Below are positions 53,310 through 63,424 of a stretch of DNA of 64,000 nucleotides, one piece after another. The notes beneath the pieces are model-generated. The model saw only the letters and a program-made list of their open reading frames with translations. It ran no database searches and was not told the origin of the DNA. Source of the DNA: Sphingobacterium paludis (GTDB lineage: Bacteria > Bacteroidota > Bacteroidia > Sphingobacteriales > Sphingobacteriaceae); NCBI RefSeq assembly GCF_004364125.1, contig NZ_SNZV01000003.1:310001-374000 (forward strand), written 5' to 3'. Both the position numbers and the translations under genes were made by a program. The first letter of the stretch is position 1. Each line of letters begins with the position of its first letter.

Positions 53310-53893
53310 AGGTAACCGGGTAGTCTGTTGTGCGGCATGACGTTCTAGCGCTGACCGCATTATTTTCTTGATGCCTAGCTTTACGCCCCATGGCAGAATG
53401 GCCTTGTCAACGGTAATCGTATTGCTGCTATGGCCGAGATGGAGTGCTCGCTTAAACGCCTTGGGATAACTGTTAAAGCAGATGGTAAAGATCATATTTT
53501 AAAAACGGACTGATTTAAGATGGTATTAAAAAATTATTCTTTTCTCCATAAATAAAACAACAGACCCATTTCCGTTAGCAACGGCTTGAAGTTTTTGATA
53601 AGCGATTTTTGTTTGCCCTGGTACATCCACCGGATTTTGGTTTGGTGCGCTCTCCCGCATCACGATAGGGCGCGCTCTCCTAGTTTTAACGTCAGAAAAA
53701 TAAAGGTTTCTCTTTGTGATAATTATCTCGTTTAGTGTTTCAAATAAGTGGTGATACACCCTGTGCTGTTATTTATATTTCTTTTATATTTGATTAGGTT
53801 CCATTGTGTTTTTGTTTTTTTTCGATTTCTTTTCTTTTTTTAGAATAAATATTTATTTTCGCGACGTTTATTAATCAAAAAAACACATATATA
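53310..53893. other. Gene-poor region with a possible 3' gene remnant
   Basis: 584 bp without a credible complete gene. A plus-strand frame at 53412-53513 reads GNRIAAMAEMECSLKRLGITV and ends in TGA; it looks like the end of a helical protein but has no start or recognised family. The last 120 bp before the metallopeptidase are very A/T-rich, presumably its promoter. Confidence 0.4.
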
Positions 53894-54847
53894 ATGCTTA
53901 ATCAAAACAAATCATTTACATCGGTATTGTTTTTTGTCGGAATAGTCGCGACTTTATCGCTAATTTCGTCCTGTAAGAAAAGTGATGTTCATCATGAAGA
54001 AAAAATTTTGTTTCCCGACGATGGGGATGATCGAGAATTTGATAATCTTATTGTAACATACAATGTAAATGGTAATACGATTGTCTTGGATAAGGTTTTT
54101 CCAATACCGAGTGACGGGTCTATAGATAAGGAGATCTGGGAAAAACAACAGAAGGCGATAGACGAACATAAAAAGAGATTTAAATTTTTTGCAGACATTA
54201 TTCCGGCAGCCTATCGAAAGGAAATAACGCGGTTCACGGTATCTTATCCGGAAGAGGGTTCCAATGTATACGCCACTATTGGGCGCCGTAAAAACAGCTC
54301 GATAAGTCAATTTTCGCTCAACATATCCTATGATTTTGAAAAGGGTAGAACGCAAATACCGAACTTTTCAGCACCCGATTACAAACACAACACGTTGGGG
54401 TATGACATCGCTACATATGCTATGATTCACGAATTTGGACATTACATCACATTGAATAAATCACAAGCTTATTTACAGTATTATCCGGAAAGCGATAACT
54501 ATGGCGTCAACTATAAAGAGGGCTCCTTTATAACCCAAATGATTGGCATTTCTTGGAACAGGGTGTTTGAATTACCAGAAGAAATATTGATCGCTATGAA
54601 TAAGAGTGACATTTTCAATGCTTTACCGGGGGAATTTGTCAGTGCTTATGCCTGTAGTTCTTTCGATGAGGATGGGGCCGAGACCTTCACGCATTTCGTG
54701 TTGTTAAATGATAAGCCGCAAGATGTCGATGGAAAGAGTAAAAAAATACTTCTTTTTTACCAAGATCCAGAAATGGTAAAAATCAGAACCGAGATTAGAC
54801 AAAATTTGCAACGGATGGGCATCGCGCCAGGTAAACCCAATATGTAA
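53894..54847 (+). CDS. Lipoprotein zinc metallopeptidase (HExxH)
   Basis: A 317-residue protein with a lipobox (LSLISSC-KKSD). A zinc-protease motif, MIHEFGHYITL (HExxH), lies at about residues 177-187. A charged acidic linker (DDGDDREFDN) precedes the catalytic region. Later text includes FVSAYACSSFDEDGAETFTHFVL, where the E in AETFTHF could be a third zinc ligand. Outer-envelope protease of unknown substrate; family like other putative zinc-binding metallopeptidases of Bacteroidota. Confidence 0.85.
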   Translation: MLNQNKSFTSVLFFVGIVATLSLISSCKKSDVHHEEKILFPDDGDDREFDNLIVTYNVNGNTIVLDKVFPIPSDGSIDKEIWEKQQKAIDEHKKRFKFFADIIPAAYRKEITRFTVSYPEEGSNVYATIGRRKNSSISQFSLNISYDFEKGRTQIPNFSAPDYKHNTLGYDIATYAMIHEFGHYITLNKSQAYLQYYPESDNYGVNYKEGSFITQMIGISWNRVFELPEEILIAMNKSDIFNALPGEFVSAYACSSFDEDGAETFTHFVLLNDKPQDVDGKSKKILLFYQDPEMVKIRTEIRQNLQRMGIAPGKPNM

Positions 54848-54861
54848 GTTAATGATTGGCG

Positions 54862-54903
54862 GTTTAAAAACGAGGTCAAAAATAGATCTCGTTTTTTTTA
54901 AAC
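54862..54903 (+). terminator. Terminator after the metallopeptidase gene
   Basis: GTTTAAAAACGAG pairs with CTCGTTTTT...AAAC with a run of eight T in the second arm, 14 bp after the stop. Confidence 0.8.
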
Positions 54904-55069
54904 GTACCCCAGGTAGTCGTCAGCACGAGAAAGACATAGAGGAATGTAAAGATTGGCTCCCAAAATCAAATTAAAAACGCGTTGTGAAAAATAGGGCCGC
55001 CCCTGAATATGATTTGACTGTAGATTTATAGGAAATTAGCTGTAGTTTTGCAATCAAATTACCCGCAGC

Positions 55070-56263
55070 ATGGATTCACCTTCAAGCACCCCACCCTTAC
55101 CACATTTCAAAGCAAGCAAACAGCGCATACGCCTTGCCGTTTCTCTTTTCTATTTCGGACAAGGAATAGCGTTCGCGAGCTGGGCGAGCCGCATTCCGAT
55201 TATCAAGGAACATCTTCATCTGACGGAGGCCCAACTGGGCACGATACTGCTGATGCTTCCCGTAGGGCAGCTGATGACGATGCCCCTCTCGGGTAAGTTG
55301 GTCGGCAAATACGGGAGCCACCGTCTCCTGCCGATCGGGGCGCTATGTTACTTGCTGGTGCTTTGTAGCATCTCTTTTGCAGGGAATGCCTGGCAGTTAG
55401 GTGGGGCACTGCTCTTATTTGGTGTTTTCGGAAACATCTGCAATATCGCCGTGAATACACAAGGCGTTCTTGCTGAGCGGATGTATGCAAAATCCATTAT
55501 GTCATCCTTTCATGGTGCTTGGAGCATCGCAGGGTTTACGGGTGCGCTGATTGGCCTGGCTACGCTTAATTTAAGGATTGATACGTCCACCCATTTCTAT
55601 ATTGTTATAGGCCTAATGCTAATCAATATTTTGGTAAACCGTGCTTTTCTAATACAAGATCTTTCGGGGAGCACGGAGAAAAAATCGTTTTCTTTCAAAC
55701 CGGATAAGCTGCTTATCTCGCTAGGTGTGATTGGTTTTTGTAGCATGGCTACAGAAGGGGCGATGTTTGACTGGAGCGGGGTTTATTTTCACGATATCGT
55801 GAAGGCGCCAGACAGTTTGACGACCTTAGGTTATGCTGCATTTATGGTGATGATGGCCGTTGGCCGATTTATCGGTGATGCGGTAATTAGCAGGATCGGC
55901 CGTCAGCGTACACTACAAATTAGTGGTGTGCTGATGTTTGTCGGCATGATGAGTGCCGTTGTCTTTCCGGAACTGCTATTCTGCACGCTGGCCTTTATGC
56001 TGGTGGGGCTAGGCGTTGCATGTAACGTTCCCTCTGTATACTCCGTCGCAGGGACACACAAAACGATTTCTTCCGGCGTGGCCCTCGCCATGGTATCCAG
56101 CGTAAGCTATCTCGGCTTTCTCATGGGGCCGCCACTCATCGGGTATATCGCTGAAATCCTGAACCTACGTTACTCATTTGGCGTCTTCGCCTGTTTCGGT
56201 TTGCTCCTGTTTGTGCTAACAAGCCGACTCGCGGTGTTTAAGCCAACGAAAGGAAGTGAATAA
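55070..56263 (+). CDS. MFS transporter
   Basis: A 397-residue protein with 12 predicted membrane segments and a central cytoplasmic loop (SGSTEKKSFSFKPDKLL). Pattern of the MFS (YbjJ/fucose-permease-like) group: FGQGIAFASWASRIPIIKEHLHLTEAQLGTILL, GKLVGKYGSHRLLPIG, then second-half VGRFIGDAVISRIGRQRTLQ. Substrate unknown. It stands alone, with a gap of 110 bp to the convergent acetyltransferase. Confidence 0.9.
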   Translation: MDSPSSTPPLPHFKASKQRIRLAVSLFYFGQGIAFASWASRIPIIKEHLHLTEAQLGTILLMLPVGQLMTMPLSGKLVGKYGSHRLLPIGALCYLLVLCSISFAGNAWQLGGALLLFGVFGNICNIAVNTQGVLAERMYAKSIMSSFHGAWSIAGFTGALIGLATLNLRIDTSTHFYIVIGLMLINILVNRAFLIQDLSGSTEKKSFSFKPDKLLISLGVIGFCSMATEGAMFDWSGVYFHDIVKAPDSLTTLGYAAFMVMMAVGRFIGDAVISRIGRQRTLQISGVLMFVGMMSAVVFPELLFCTLAFMLVGLGVACNVPSVYSVAGTHKTISSGVALAMVSSVSYLGFLMGPPLIGYIAEILNLRYSFGVFACFGLLLFVLTSRLAVFKPTKGSE

Positions 56264-56373
56264 TAATAAATGGTAGGGCTAGCGCATAAAAACGCGAAGC
56301 CTTTCGAAGGCTGCGAAGACATTCGGTGCGTTTTTCACAAGTAGCACCATCTGCATTGGGGCGTGGAAAAAAT

Positions 56374-56904
56374 CTACCTTAGCTTTTTATAAAAATAAGT
56401 GGTGCTGCAAAAAGCGCCATCCGGAAATAGCGCATACTCCGGGATGTCGCCTACTTTTATCCACCCCAGTTTTTGATATAAGTAGGACGCCGGGCTTCCT
56501 GTTACGGTGTCTAAGACAAGGATATGTTTGCCTATTTTCTTCGCCTCTTCTTCAATCGCGCGCAATAGCTGCTCGCCAATTCCCAAACGCCGTGCTTCGC
56601 TATGTACCTGCATTTTTGCTACATCAGCCCGATGGGGCTGATTAGCCGGCTGGTCAATAAGCAATTGTACCGTTCCGATCAATTGTTTGGTATCGGCGTC
56701 CTCGGCCGCAAGTAAAATCACTTTTCCAACGATTACCCGATCTAAGACCTGTTGCCAAAAGACCAACGCCTCTTCAAAGCTTAAGGATGCCATAAATCCT
56801 ATAGAAGCATTGTTTTTAACAACATCGATGGTAAGATTGGCTAACGAGGAGAGGGTAACTTCGTCCCTTACCGCAACCTGTCTTATGGTATAAGTTTTTC
56901 CCAT
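56374..56904 (-). CDS. GNAT family N-acetyltransferase
   Basis: A 176-residue protein with the GNAT fold. The acetyl-CoA site is visible as VAKMQVHSEARRLGIGEQLLRAIEEEAKKIG (R-x-x-G-x-G/A) and the following VLDTVTGSPASYLYQKLGWIKVG. It would transfer an acetyl group from acetyl-CoA to an amine; the substrate is unknown. Length normal for the family. Convergent with the MFS gene. Confidence 0.93.
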   Translation of the reverse strand: MGKTYTIRQVAVRDEVTLSSLANLTIDVVKNNASIGFMASLSFEEALVFWQQVLDRVIVGKVILLAAEDADTKQLIGTVQLLIDQPANQPHRADVAKMQVHSEARRLGIGEQLLRAIEEEAKKIGKHILVLDTVTGSPASYLYQKLGWIKVGDIPEYALFPDGAFCSTTYFYKKLR

Positions 56905-57563
56905 ATATTTTTTTCTCTGCGTTAGTCGTGGGAGGAAATCCGCTGTGATTCGCCCCTAAGACGATGAATATACAAATTTTGTCGTTTGGGTGATAGAAGT
57001 GTATGGTTTTAGCGACGTTATCAATTGGAGGCCAGGCCAACTCCATGTGGGAAAAATAATAGCGATAAAATAATAGTCTATAATGTTGATAGATTAAATA
57101 TTAATTCGTTTATTTGCACCCATACTACACAATCTATCGAAAAACTATGTTATTATCGAATTTACCACGCTCTTTAGCTTACGCGAATGAATTATTAAAA
57201 TTTATACCTAATCCCCTCCGTTTATACGACCGAATGCACCAGCGATCAAATTCGTCGGGCTATGGGTTCACGTATTTGGTCGCTGCTATACGCTAGATCT
57301 TTAAAAGCAAACCCAAACTTCATGATAGGCATGTCTGTCATTGGCCATTCATGTGTCGAACGAAAGACTTTTAAGGGCATTGTTAAGCACAGCGTCTCCT
57401 AAAATTACCGGGATAGATACATCTGTCTGTTCATCTTGAAGTACGCATTTAATATGCCTACACGGTAAGTGTAGGCGTTGACACAGCTATGCCAGGGCAA
57501 GCTCATAGCATGAATGTATACCCAGGTCTGCACTAATTTCACGAACAATCAATTTTTAATTTA
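56905..57563. other. 659-bp region upstream of susC without a clear gene
   Basis: A 60-codon frame at 57114-57299 has no family features and is not called. The region must hold the promoter of the acetyltransferase and of the susC/susD pair. A palindrome-like pair, tacacggtaagtgta near 57457, was noted. No anti-sigma/sigma pair, which often sits next to susC, is present. Confidence 0.4.
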
Positions 57564-60500
57564 ATGACAAAGAAACTCAAATACTATTTATTTGCCTTCG
57601 CCTATATTTCATCTTTCACGCTGCTGGTTGCGCAGACCAGCCGCCAAGGCACCATTGTAGAGGCCGCAACCGGTAAGCCTATCGCCGGAGCCACGATTAA
57701 AGTAAAGGGCACGACAACACAGATTAACAGCAATACCAATGGTCGCTTTACACTGCAAAATGTTGCCAGTGGTAGCACATTGATCGTTAGTTCTGTTGGC
57801 TACAGCAGCCTTGAAGTTCCAGCCGCAAGCGATTTGTCTTCCATAAAATTAACCCAATCTACAGAGGATCTGGATGAGGTCGTCGTGATTGCTTACGGGA
57901 CAACAAAAAAATCAGATTTTACAGGATCCGTATCGACCATTAGTGGCGAACAGCTGCAGCGAGCACAAGTGAGTAGTATCTCGAAAGCATTACAGGGCTT
58001 GGCACCAGGATTACAATCGGTTTCCAGCAGCGGACAGCCGGGCACAGACGCCACCATCAGAATTCGGGGTATTGGATCTATCAATGCATCCAGTGACCCG
58101 CTCTATGTGGTTGATGGCGTGCCCTATGGCGGAAGTTTGAGCGCCATCAATCCGGCTGATGTGGAGTCTATCAGTGTGCTGAAGGATGCTACGGCTAGCG
58201 CATTATATGGATCAAGGGCTGCAAATGGCGTGATATTGGTTACGACGAAGCAAGGCCGATCTGGCGTCAAACCAGCCATAGACGCTCGCTTTACACAGGG
58301 ATACTCATCTAGAGCGGTGAGGGACTATGAGCACGTAACCACCGACCAATATTTCGAACTTTATTGGGAGGGTTTATACAACCAGTTGGTCACCACCAAT
58401 ACGCCAGCAACGGCAGCGCAGTTGGCAAGTGGTCGGGTGGTGCAGGAGCTCGGCATTAATCCGTATGGTACAAATTTTCCACAGCCTGTGGGAGCGGATG
58501 GAAAAATAGTGCCTGGTGCCACCCCCTTATGGAATGACAACTGGCAACGCGAACTCGAACAGTTAGCCCCGCGAACGGAAGCAACGCTGAATATTAGTGG
58601 CGGAGGAGAGCACAATCAATATTACATATCCGGCAACTACCTAAATGATCAAGGAATCGGTGTAGGTTCAGGCAACCGCCGGTACAATATTCGGAGCAAC
58701 AGTACGGTAAATGTTACTCCATGGCTCGATGTGGGTGTGAATATCTCCGCAACGGCCACCAAGCAAGATTACCCACAATCCGAAGACAGCCAGGTTTCCA
58801 ACGTGATAAATTTTGGACGCCGCTTGCCTTCATTCTACCCGGTGTATACCAGAAATCCGGACGGTTCTTATGCCACCGATAGCAATGGCGAACACCTGAT
58901 TGATTTCGGCTCTTACAGACCGAGTGCGGCCAACCCAAATTGGAATTTGCTCGGGACGTATGATCTGGATCTGCGTGAAACACTAAAAGATGAGGTTTCT
59001 ACACGAGCATTTGTGCAAGTTAAGTTCTCGGATAACCTTTCCTTAAGAAGTTCTTACAATATTGACTATAGGAACCAAACAGGGCACAATTATACCAACC
59101 CACTATTGGGCGGATCCGCTAACATTAATGGATCGGTTTCCAAAAGCAACGCACGAAATGTTTCGTGGACCCAAAACAATATTCTAACCTATGATAAAAG
59201 CTTCGACACGGGCCATGCTTTAAAAGTGTTGGTGGGGCAAGAGCTTTTTAATTATAATTCGAGAAGTTTTAACGGTAGCAGACAAAACTTTGTATTGCCG
59301 TATCTCTATGAACCGGTTGCGGCCTCGCAGCTTAATAGCTTTACCGGATCATCCCAGGATCATCGGATATTGAGTTTTCTGGGGCGTGTAGAGTACGATT
59401 ACAATAAGCGGTATCTATTTACAGGTTCCTTACGTACTGATGGCACTTCCCGTTTCTCTCCGGAACAGCGCTGGGGCACGTTTTGGTCTTTAGGTGGTGC
59501 ATGGAAACTTGCTGAGGAAGATTTTTTACGCGAGTCCAGTTGGATCAATCTGCTTAACCTAAAAGGTAGCTACGGCGGTCAAGGCAATGATAATATAGGT
59601 ACTTATTACGCCTATGAAGCGCTCTATGCCATTGCCAATAATTTAGGGGAAGGTGGCGTCAGGCCATCACGCTTGCCCACACCCGGCTTGAAATGGGAAA
59701 CAAACTTAAACCTCAATATCGGTGTTGATTTCGGGTTATTTAACAACCGCCTTAGCGGAACGCTAGAGTTTTTCGAAAGAAGATCGAAAGATTTGCTCTT
59801 CTCCAGGCCATTACCACCATCTAGCGGATTTTCAGCTATTGATGAGAATGTCGGCAGTTTGAAAAATACCGGGTTAGAACTGGATTTGCGAGCCACAGCC
59901 GTCCGTTCGGCGGATTTCCGTTGGGATATAGCATTTAACATCGCACATTTCCGAAATAAAATCACCTCATTGCCTCAAAAGCAGATTATAAGCGGAACAA
60001 AAAGGATGGAAGTCGGGAGATCGGTATACGACTTTTGGCTGCGTGACTGGGCTGGGGTAGATCCCGCAAACGGGAATCCGCTTTGGTACCAAGATATTAC
60101 CGAGGTTGACGCGAATGGCGTTGCTCAGGTCGTTGGTAAAACCACAACAAGTAACTATTCTGCGGCCACATTCTACTATACGGGCAGCTCCCTTCCCGAT
60201 GTGTATGGTGGGCTTACCAATACATTTGGATACAAAGGCTTCGAACTATCTTTTCTGTTTAGCTACAGCTTAGGTGGAAAGATTTTGGATGGCGACATAC
60301 CCGCTTTATACCACAATGGTACGGCAGGCGTGGCTTGGCATAAAGACATGGTGAATCGATGGACAGCGGAGAACACGGAAACCGATGTGCCTCGTTTGGG
60401 CGGCGCAAGCGCGCAAGCGGCCAGTCAATCGACACGGTTTTTGTACGACGCGTCCTACGTACGCCTGCGAAACCTGAGCTTAAGCTATACGTTTCCCACG

Positions 60501-60674
60501 CGCATCGCGAACAAACTTGGACTGGGAAGACTCAGCGCCAACCTGCTCGGGGAAAATCTATTGACATTCTTTGGCCACGATGGGATGGATCCCGAACAAT
60601 CCGTGGGTGGAACCACCTATTTCCGGTATCCGGCTATGCGTGTCGTATCTGGAGGAATAAATTTTGGGTTTTAA
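57564..60674 (+). CDS. SusC/RagA-type TonB-linked outer-membrane protein
   Basis: A 1036-residue outer-membrane transporter. Signal peptide (FAFAYISSFTLLVAQ-TS), CarboxypepD_reg-like domain (about 27-105), TonB-box-like EDLDEVVVIAYGTTKKSDFTG, plug (about 115-230) with the family signature VESISVLKDATASALYGSRAANGVILVTTKQG, then a large barrel. With SusD it forms the TonB-driven gate for large nutrients (glycans or peptides). It is 24 bp before susD. No sugar-degrading enzyme is next to it in the window. Confidence 0.95.
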   Translation: MTKKLKYYLFAFAYISSFTLLVAQTSRQGTIVEAATGKPIAGATIKVKGTTTQINSNTNGRFTLQNVASGSTLIVSSVGYSSLEVPAASDLSSIKLTQSTEDLDEVVVIAYGTTKKSDFTGSVSTISGEQLQRAQVSSISKALQGLAPGLQSVSSSGQPGTDATIRIRGIGSINASSDPLYVVDGVPYGGSLSAINPADVESISVLKDATASALYGSRAANGVILVTTKQGRSGVKPAIDARFTQGYSSRAVRDYEHVTTDQYFELYWEGLYNQLVTTNTPATAAQLASGRVVQELGINPYGTNFPQPVGADGKIVPGATPLWNDNWQRELEQLAPRTEATLNISGGGEHNQYYISGNYLNDQGIGVGSGNRRYNIRSNSTVNVTPWLDVGVNISATATKQDYPQSEDSQVSNVINFGRRLPSFYPVYTRNPDGSYATDSNGEHLIDFGSYRPSAANPNWNLLGTYDLDLRETLKDEVSTRAFVQVKFSDNLSLRSSYNIDYRNQTGHNYTNPLLGGSANINGSVSKSNARNVSWTQNNILTYDKSFDTGHALKVLVGQELFNYNSRSFNGSRQNFVLPYLYEPVAASQLNSFTGSSQDHRILSFLGRVEYDYNKRYLFTGSLRTDGTSRFSPEQRWGTFWSLGGAWKLAEEDFLRESSWINLLNLKGSYGGQGNDNIGTYYAYEALYAIANNLGEGGVRPSRLPTPGLKWETNLNLNIGVDFGLFNNRLSGTLEFFERRSKDLLFSRPLPPSSGFSAIDENVGSLKNTGLELDLRATAVRSADFRWDIAFNIAHFRNKITSLPQKQIISGTKRMEVGRSVYDFWLRDWAGVDPANGNPLWYQDITEVDANGVAQVVGKTTTSNYSAATFYYTGSSLPDVYGGLTNTFGYKGFELSFLFSYSLGGKILDGDIPALYHNGTAGVAWHKDMVNRWTAENTETDVPRLGGASAQAASQSTRFLYDASYVRLRNLSLSYTFPTRIANKLGLGRLSANLLGENLLTFFGHDGMDPEQSVGGTTYFRYPAMRVVSGGINFGF

Positions 60675-60698
60675 ATACGATCACACCTTATCAATACA

Positions 60699-62243
60699 AT
60701 GAAAAAGAACATGTTTAACACGATATACCGCCTTTTCACGACCCTGCTAATCGTAGCGGGACTGAGCTCATGCGATGATTATTTGGATACCATACCGACG
60801 ACATCCGTACCGGAATCTGTTGTCATCGACAACGTTGAAAATTTGCAGACGCTACTAAACGGCACCTGGAGTACGTACATGGATACGTATTTTACATTCG
60901 CCAATCCAGGATATGCATCGATCCTGCGCGCTAGTGATGCAATGGGTAGCGACGTCGCAGTAGTTCGCGGGCGTTATGGGTACCTGAGCCCTTACGATTA
61001 TTTAGAGATGCATACACGTGTTGGAACGCGGGTAAACGCCTTCTGGAGCATCTTGTATACGGCCATCAATTCGAACAACATTATATTGGCTAACGTCGAT
61101 AATATCCCCGGTGATGATGCATTGCGGCAACAGCTCAAAGGACAATCTTTGGCTTTTCGGGCACATAGCTATTTGACGCTGGCCTCATTTTATCAATTGA
61201 GCTATCTAAAAGATCCGGATGTAAAAACAGCGCCTATCTATACCGAGCCGACCGGACCACAAACCGTAGGAAATCCGAAAGCCACATTGAAGGAGATTTT
61301 CGATTTGGTCATCCGCGACTTAACAGCAGCGGAAGCCTTATTGGACGGATACCAAAGGCCAGCTAGCCAGAAGTACAAAATAAATAAGCAGGTCGTACAA
61401 GCGCTACTGGCTCGTGCATACTTGCAAACAGGAAACTGGGAAGCCGCGGCACAGAAAGCCGCAGCGGCACGTACAGGTTATGCACTGATGTCCGGAGAAG
61501 AGTATGGAGCAGGTTTTAACGACTTGGCCAATGCCGAGTGGATATGGGGCCATGGTCAGCGGCCGGATCAAAGCGTGGCTAGCTATCATTTCCATTTCTT
61601 GGACGTCACGACACCGGCATCGTATTATTACAGCTTTATGGCGGATCCTCATTTTAAAGAATATTTTGAAGAGCAGGATGTTCGGTCCAGACTTTTTTCC
61701 TGGGACAATGCTGCGCCGGCGCGATATGGATTGTTGCGCTATGCAAAATTTAAATTTCGTGAAGACATGACCGGTGATATCGTCCTTATACGTGCCGCCG
61801 AAACATACTTGATTCAGGCGGAAGCGTATGCTAGACTCAACAGGCTGGAAGAATCAGCGAGCGCGCTCAACCAATTGCGGACGGCAAGGAACGCGACGCC
61901 ATTATCGTTAGCGGGCAGAACACAAAATGATGTGATTGCTGAAGTGTTGCTAGAACGCCGGAAGGAGCTTTGGGGAGAGGGCTTTGCCCTGGCTGACATC
62001 ATCAGAACGCAAGGTAAAGTCGAACGACGCGCCTATACCACGGTCAATCCGCAAGGCGAAACCGTGCCCGTACGGGTTACCATAACCTTGCCGGACGGAA
62101 GGACGCAGACCGTAAACGCCATAGGCCATACGACAACGCGAACAGAAAATAATGCCGGTGCAGAATTTACGGTTAACAGCCCGTATTATATTTTCGGGAT
62201 TCCGGAAAATGAATCGAATAACAATCCGAACCTAAATAACTAG
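60699..62243 (+). CDS. SusD/RagB-type nutrient-binding lipoprotein
   Basis: A 514-residue surface lipoprotein. Signal and lipobox LIVAGLSSC-DDYLDT; SusD-like helical repeats (ALLARAYLQTGNWEAAAQKA, RAAETYLIQAEAYARLNRLEESASALNQLRTARNATPL) and the C-terminal VLLERRKELWGEGFALADIIRTQG typical of the family. It covers the SusC pore and binds ligand. Likely cotranscribed with the SusC-type gene. Ends in a terminator shared with the convergent LacI-type gene. Confidence 0.94.
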   Translation: MKKNMFNTIYRLFTTLLIVAGLSSCDDYLDTIPTTSVPESVVIDNVENLQTLLNGTWSTYMDTYFTFANPGYASILRASDAMGSDVAVVRGRYGYLSPYDYLEMHTRVGTRVNAFWSILYTAINSNNIILANVDNIPGDDALRQQLKGQSLAFRAHSYLTLASFYQLSYLKDPDVKTAPIYTEPTGPQTVGNPKATLKEIFDLVIRDLTAAEALLDGYQRPASQKYKINKQVVQALLARAYLQTGNWEAAAQKAAAARTGYALMSGEEYGAGFNDLANAEWIWGHGQRPDQSVASYHFHFLDVTTPASYYYSFMADPHFKEYFEEQDVRSRLFSWDNAAPARYGLLRYAKFKFREDMTGDIVLIRAAETYLIQAEAYARLNRLEESASALNQLRTARNATPLSLAGRTQNDVIAEVLLERRKELWGEGFALADIIRTQGKVERRAYTTVNPQGETVPVRVTITLPDGRTQTVNAIGHTTTRTENNAGAEFTVNSPYYIFGIPENESNNNPNLNN

Positions 62244-62276
62244 GAGGGCGGATAAATCGCGCCTGTACGTATATTC

Positions 62277-62308
62277 ATTCCCCTGCCCTATGGTGGGGGA
62301 ATTTTATT
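62277..62308. terminator. Terminator after susD
   Basis: ATTCCCC and GGGGAAT pair around TGCCCTATGGTG, followed by TTTTATTTT, in the gap between the convergent susD-like and LacI-type genes. Confidence 0.65.
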
Positions 62309-63314
62309 TTCTTTCGATGAGTGTGGTCGGTAGTATCACCGTTTGAAAATCGGTAACTGTTTGCTTGGATTCAATTTGTTGGATAAGAAGTTCCGCTGCC
62401 CGCTGTCCCATATCGAAAGCAGGCTGCCTTATGGCCGTAATCGTGGGCGAAAAGATATTCACCACTTTAGAATTGGTAAATCCAGCAATAATGATGCTGT
62501 CAAGTTTCTGGCTATCCTGTTCGTTCATGGCTTGCAGATAGCCTGTTGTTAACTTGTCCCCCGATATGAAAATGCCGTCATAATCTTGATCGCGCAGTTC
62601 TGTTACCACCTTTTCCAGTTCACCTTGGTGCAGGCCGCCATACTCGCAATATTTAACCAGTTCCGGATCAAAATCAAGGTTGTGGGCGAGCAAGCCCATT
62701 TTATACCCTTCCAGACGTTCTTTGGTAATGGAGAGCTTTTTTGCGCCCGTTACATGCGCTATTCTTTTACATCCTTTTTTAGACAGATAGCGGACCGCTT
62801 CATACCCACCTTGCTTATTGTCTGCAATCACTTTATGCGAACGAATCTGTGCAGGTACGCGGTCGAAAAACACAATGGGGAAACCCTTCGCCATGAGGTT
62901 TTCAAGATAGGAGCAGTCGCTTGTTTCAGCCGATAGGGCCATCAGTAGCCCGTCGGTAGATCGCGAGTAAAGGTGTTCCACATTCAGGCGCTCCCGCTCC
63001 GCAGACTCATGCGTCTGCGAGATCACCACCTGATAGTTTTTGCTGTAAGCCACCGATTCGATGCCGTCAATTACTTGTGAAAAGAAATTATTAGCAATTT
63101 CACTGACAATGATACCGATACTGTAGCTTTTGCGCTCTTTCAAGCTGCGGGCGATGGGGTTTGCTCGGTAATTGATCTTTTCTGCATAGGCCAATACGAT
63201 TTGCTTTGTTTCCGTGCTTATCTCGTAACTATCCCGCAATGCCCGAGAGACCGTTGAAGGAGAGAGGTTTAAAGCCCTGGCAATATCTTTTATCGTGTAG
63301 TTTTCGAACGCCAT
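62304..63314 (-). CDS. LacI-family transcriptional regulator
   Basis: A 336-residue regulator. N-terminal HTH at about residues 5-60: TIKDIARALNLSPSTVSRALRDS, then the hinge NPIARSLKERKSYSIGIIV. The C-terminal periplasmic-binding-protein-like domain follows (YSRSTDGLLMALS, FFDRVPAQI, DNKQGGYEAVRYLSKKGCKRIAHV, FTNSKVVNIFSPTITAIRQPAFDMGQRAAELL). Such regulators respond to a sugar. Its location next to the Sus pair and before the GapN-like gene suggests it controls one or both. Confidence 0.94.
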   Translation of the reverse strand: MAFENYTIKDIARALNLSPSTVSRALRDSYEISTETKQIVLAYAEKINYRANPIARSLKERKSYSIGIIVSEIANNFFSQVIDGIESVAYSKNYQVVISQTHESAERERLNVEHLYSRSTDGLLMALSAETSDCSYLENLMAKGFPIVFFDRVPAQIRSHKVIADNKQGGYEAVRYLSKKGCKRIAHVTGAKKLSITKERLEGYKMGLLAHNLDFDPELVKYCEYGGLHQGELEKVVTELRDQDYDGIFISGDKLTTGYLQAMNEQDSQKLDSIIIAGFTNSKVVNIFSPTITAIRQPAFDMGQRAAELLIQQIESKQTVTDFQTVILPTTLIERK

Positions 63315-63383
63315 GTGAGTAAAATTACGTAATGATACCCAAAATAGACGAGAAAGCCAAGCTTGCTGGAGCTTACTCGAATA

Positions 63384-63413
63384 CGTGCGGGCAACATTGC
63401 TGTTACCCGCACG
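63384..63413. terminator. Hairpin after the GapN-like gene
   Basis: CGTGCGGGCAACA pairs with TGTTACCCGCACG (one G-U) around a 4-nt loop. It lies 12 bp beyond the dehydrogenase stop on the minus strand. No T-run follows, so it may act as an mRNA-stabilising hairpin. Confidence 0.5.
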
Positions 63414-63424
63414 AAAAGAGAAAA

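Noticed and set aside
53301-53759. Leftward short frames after the DUF6624 gene
   Set aside because: No domain text, and codon pattern unlike neighbours.
57135-57159. Pair of tatcga motifs resembling the LytTR half-sites
   Set aside because: Spacing is 19 bp and the flanking A-run pattern differs, so it does not fit the 21-bp layout.
57114-57299. Small frame upstream of the susC-like gene
   Set aside because: No family pattern and no neighbour context; treated as non-coding.
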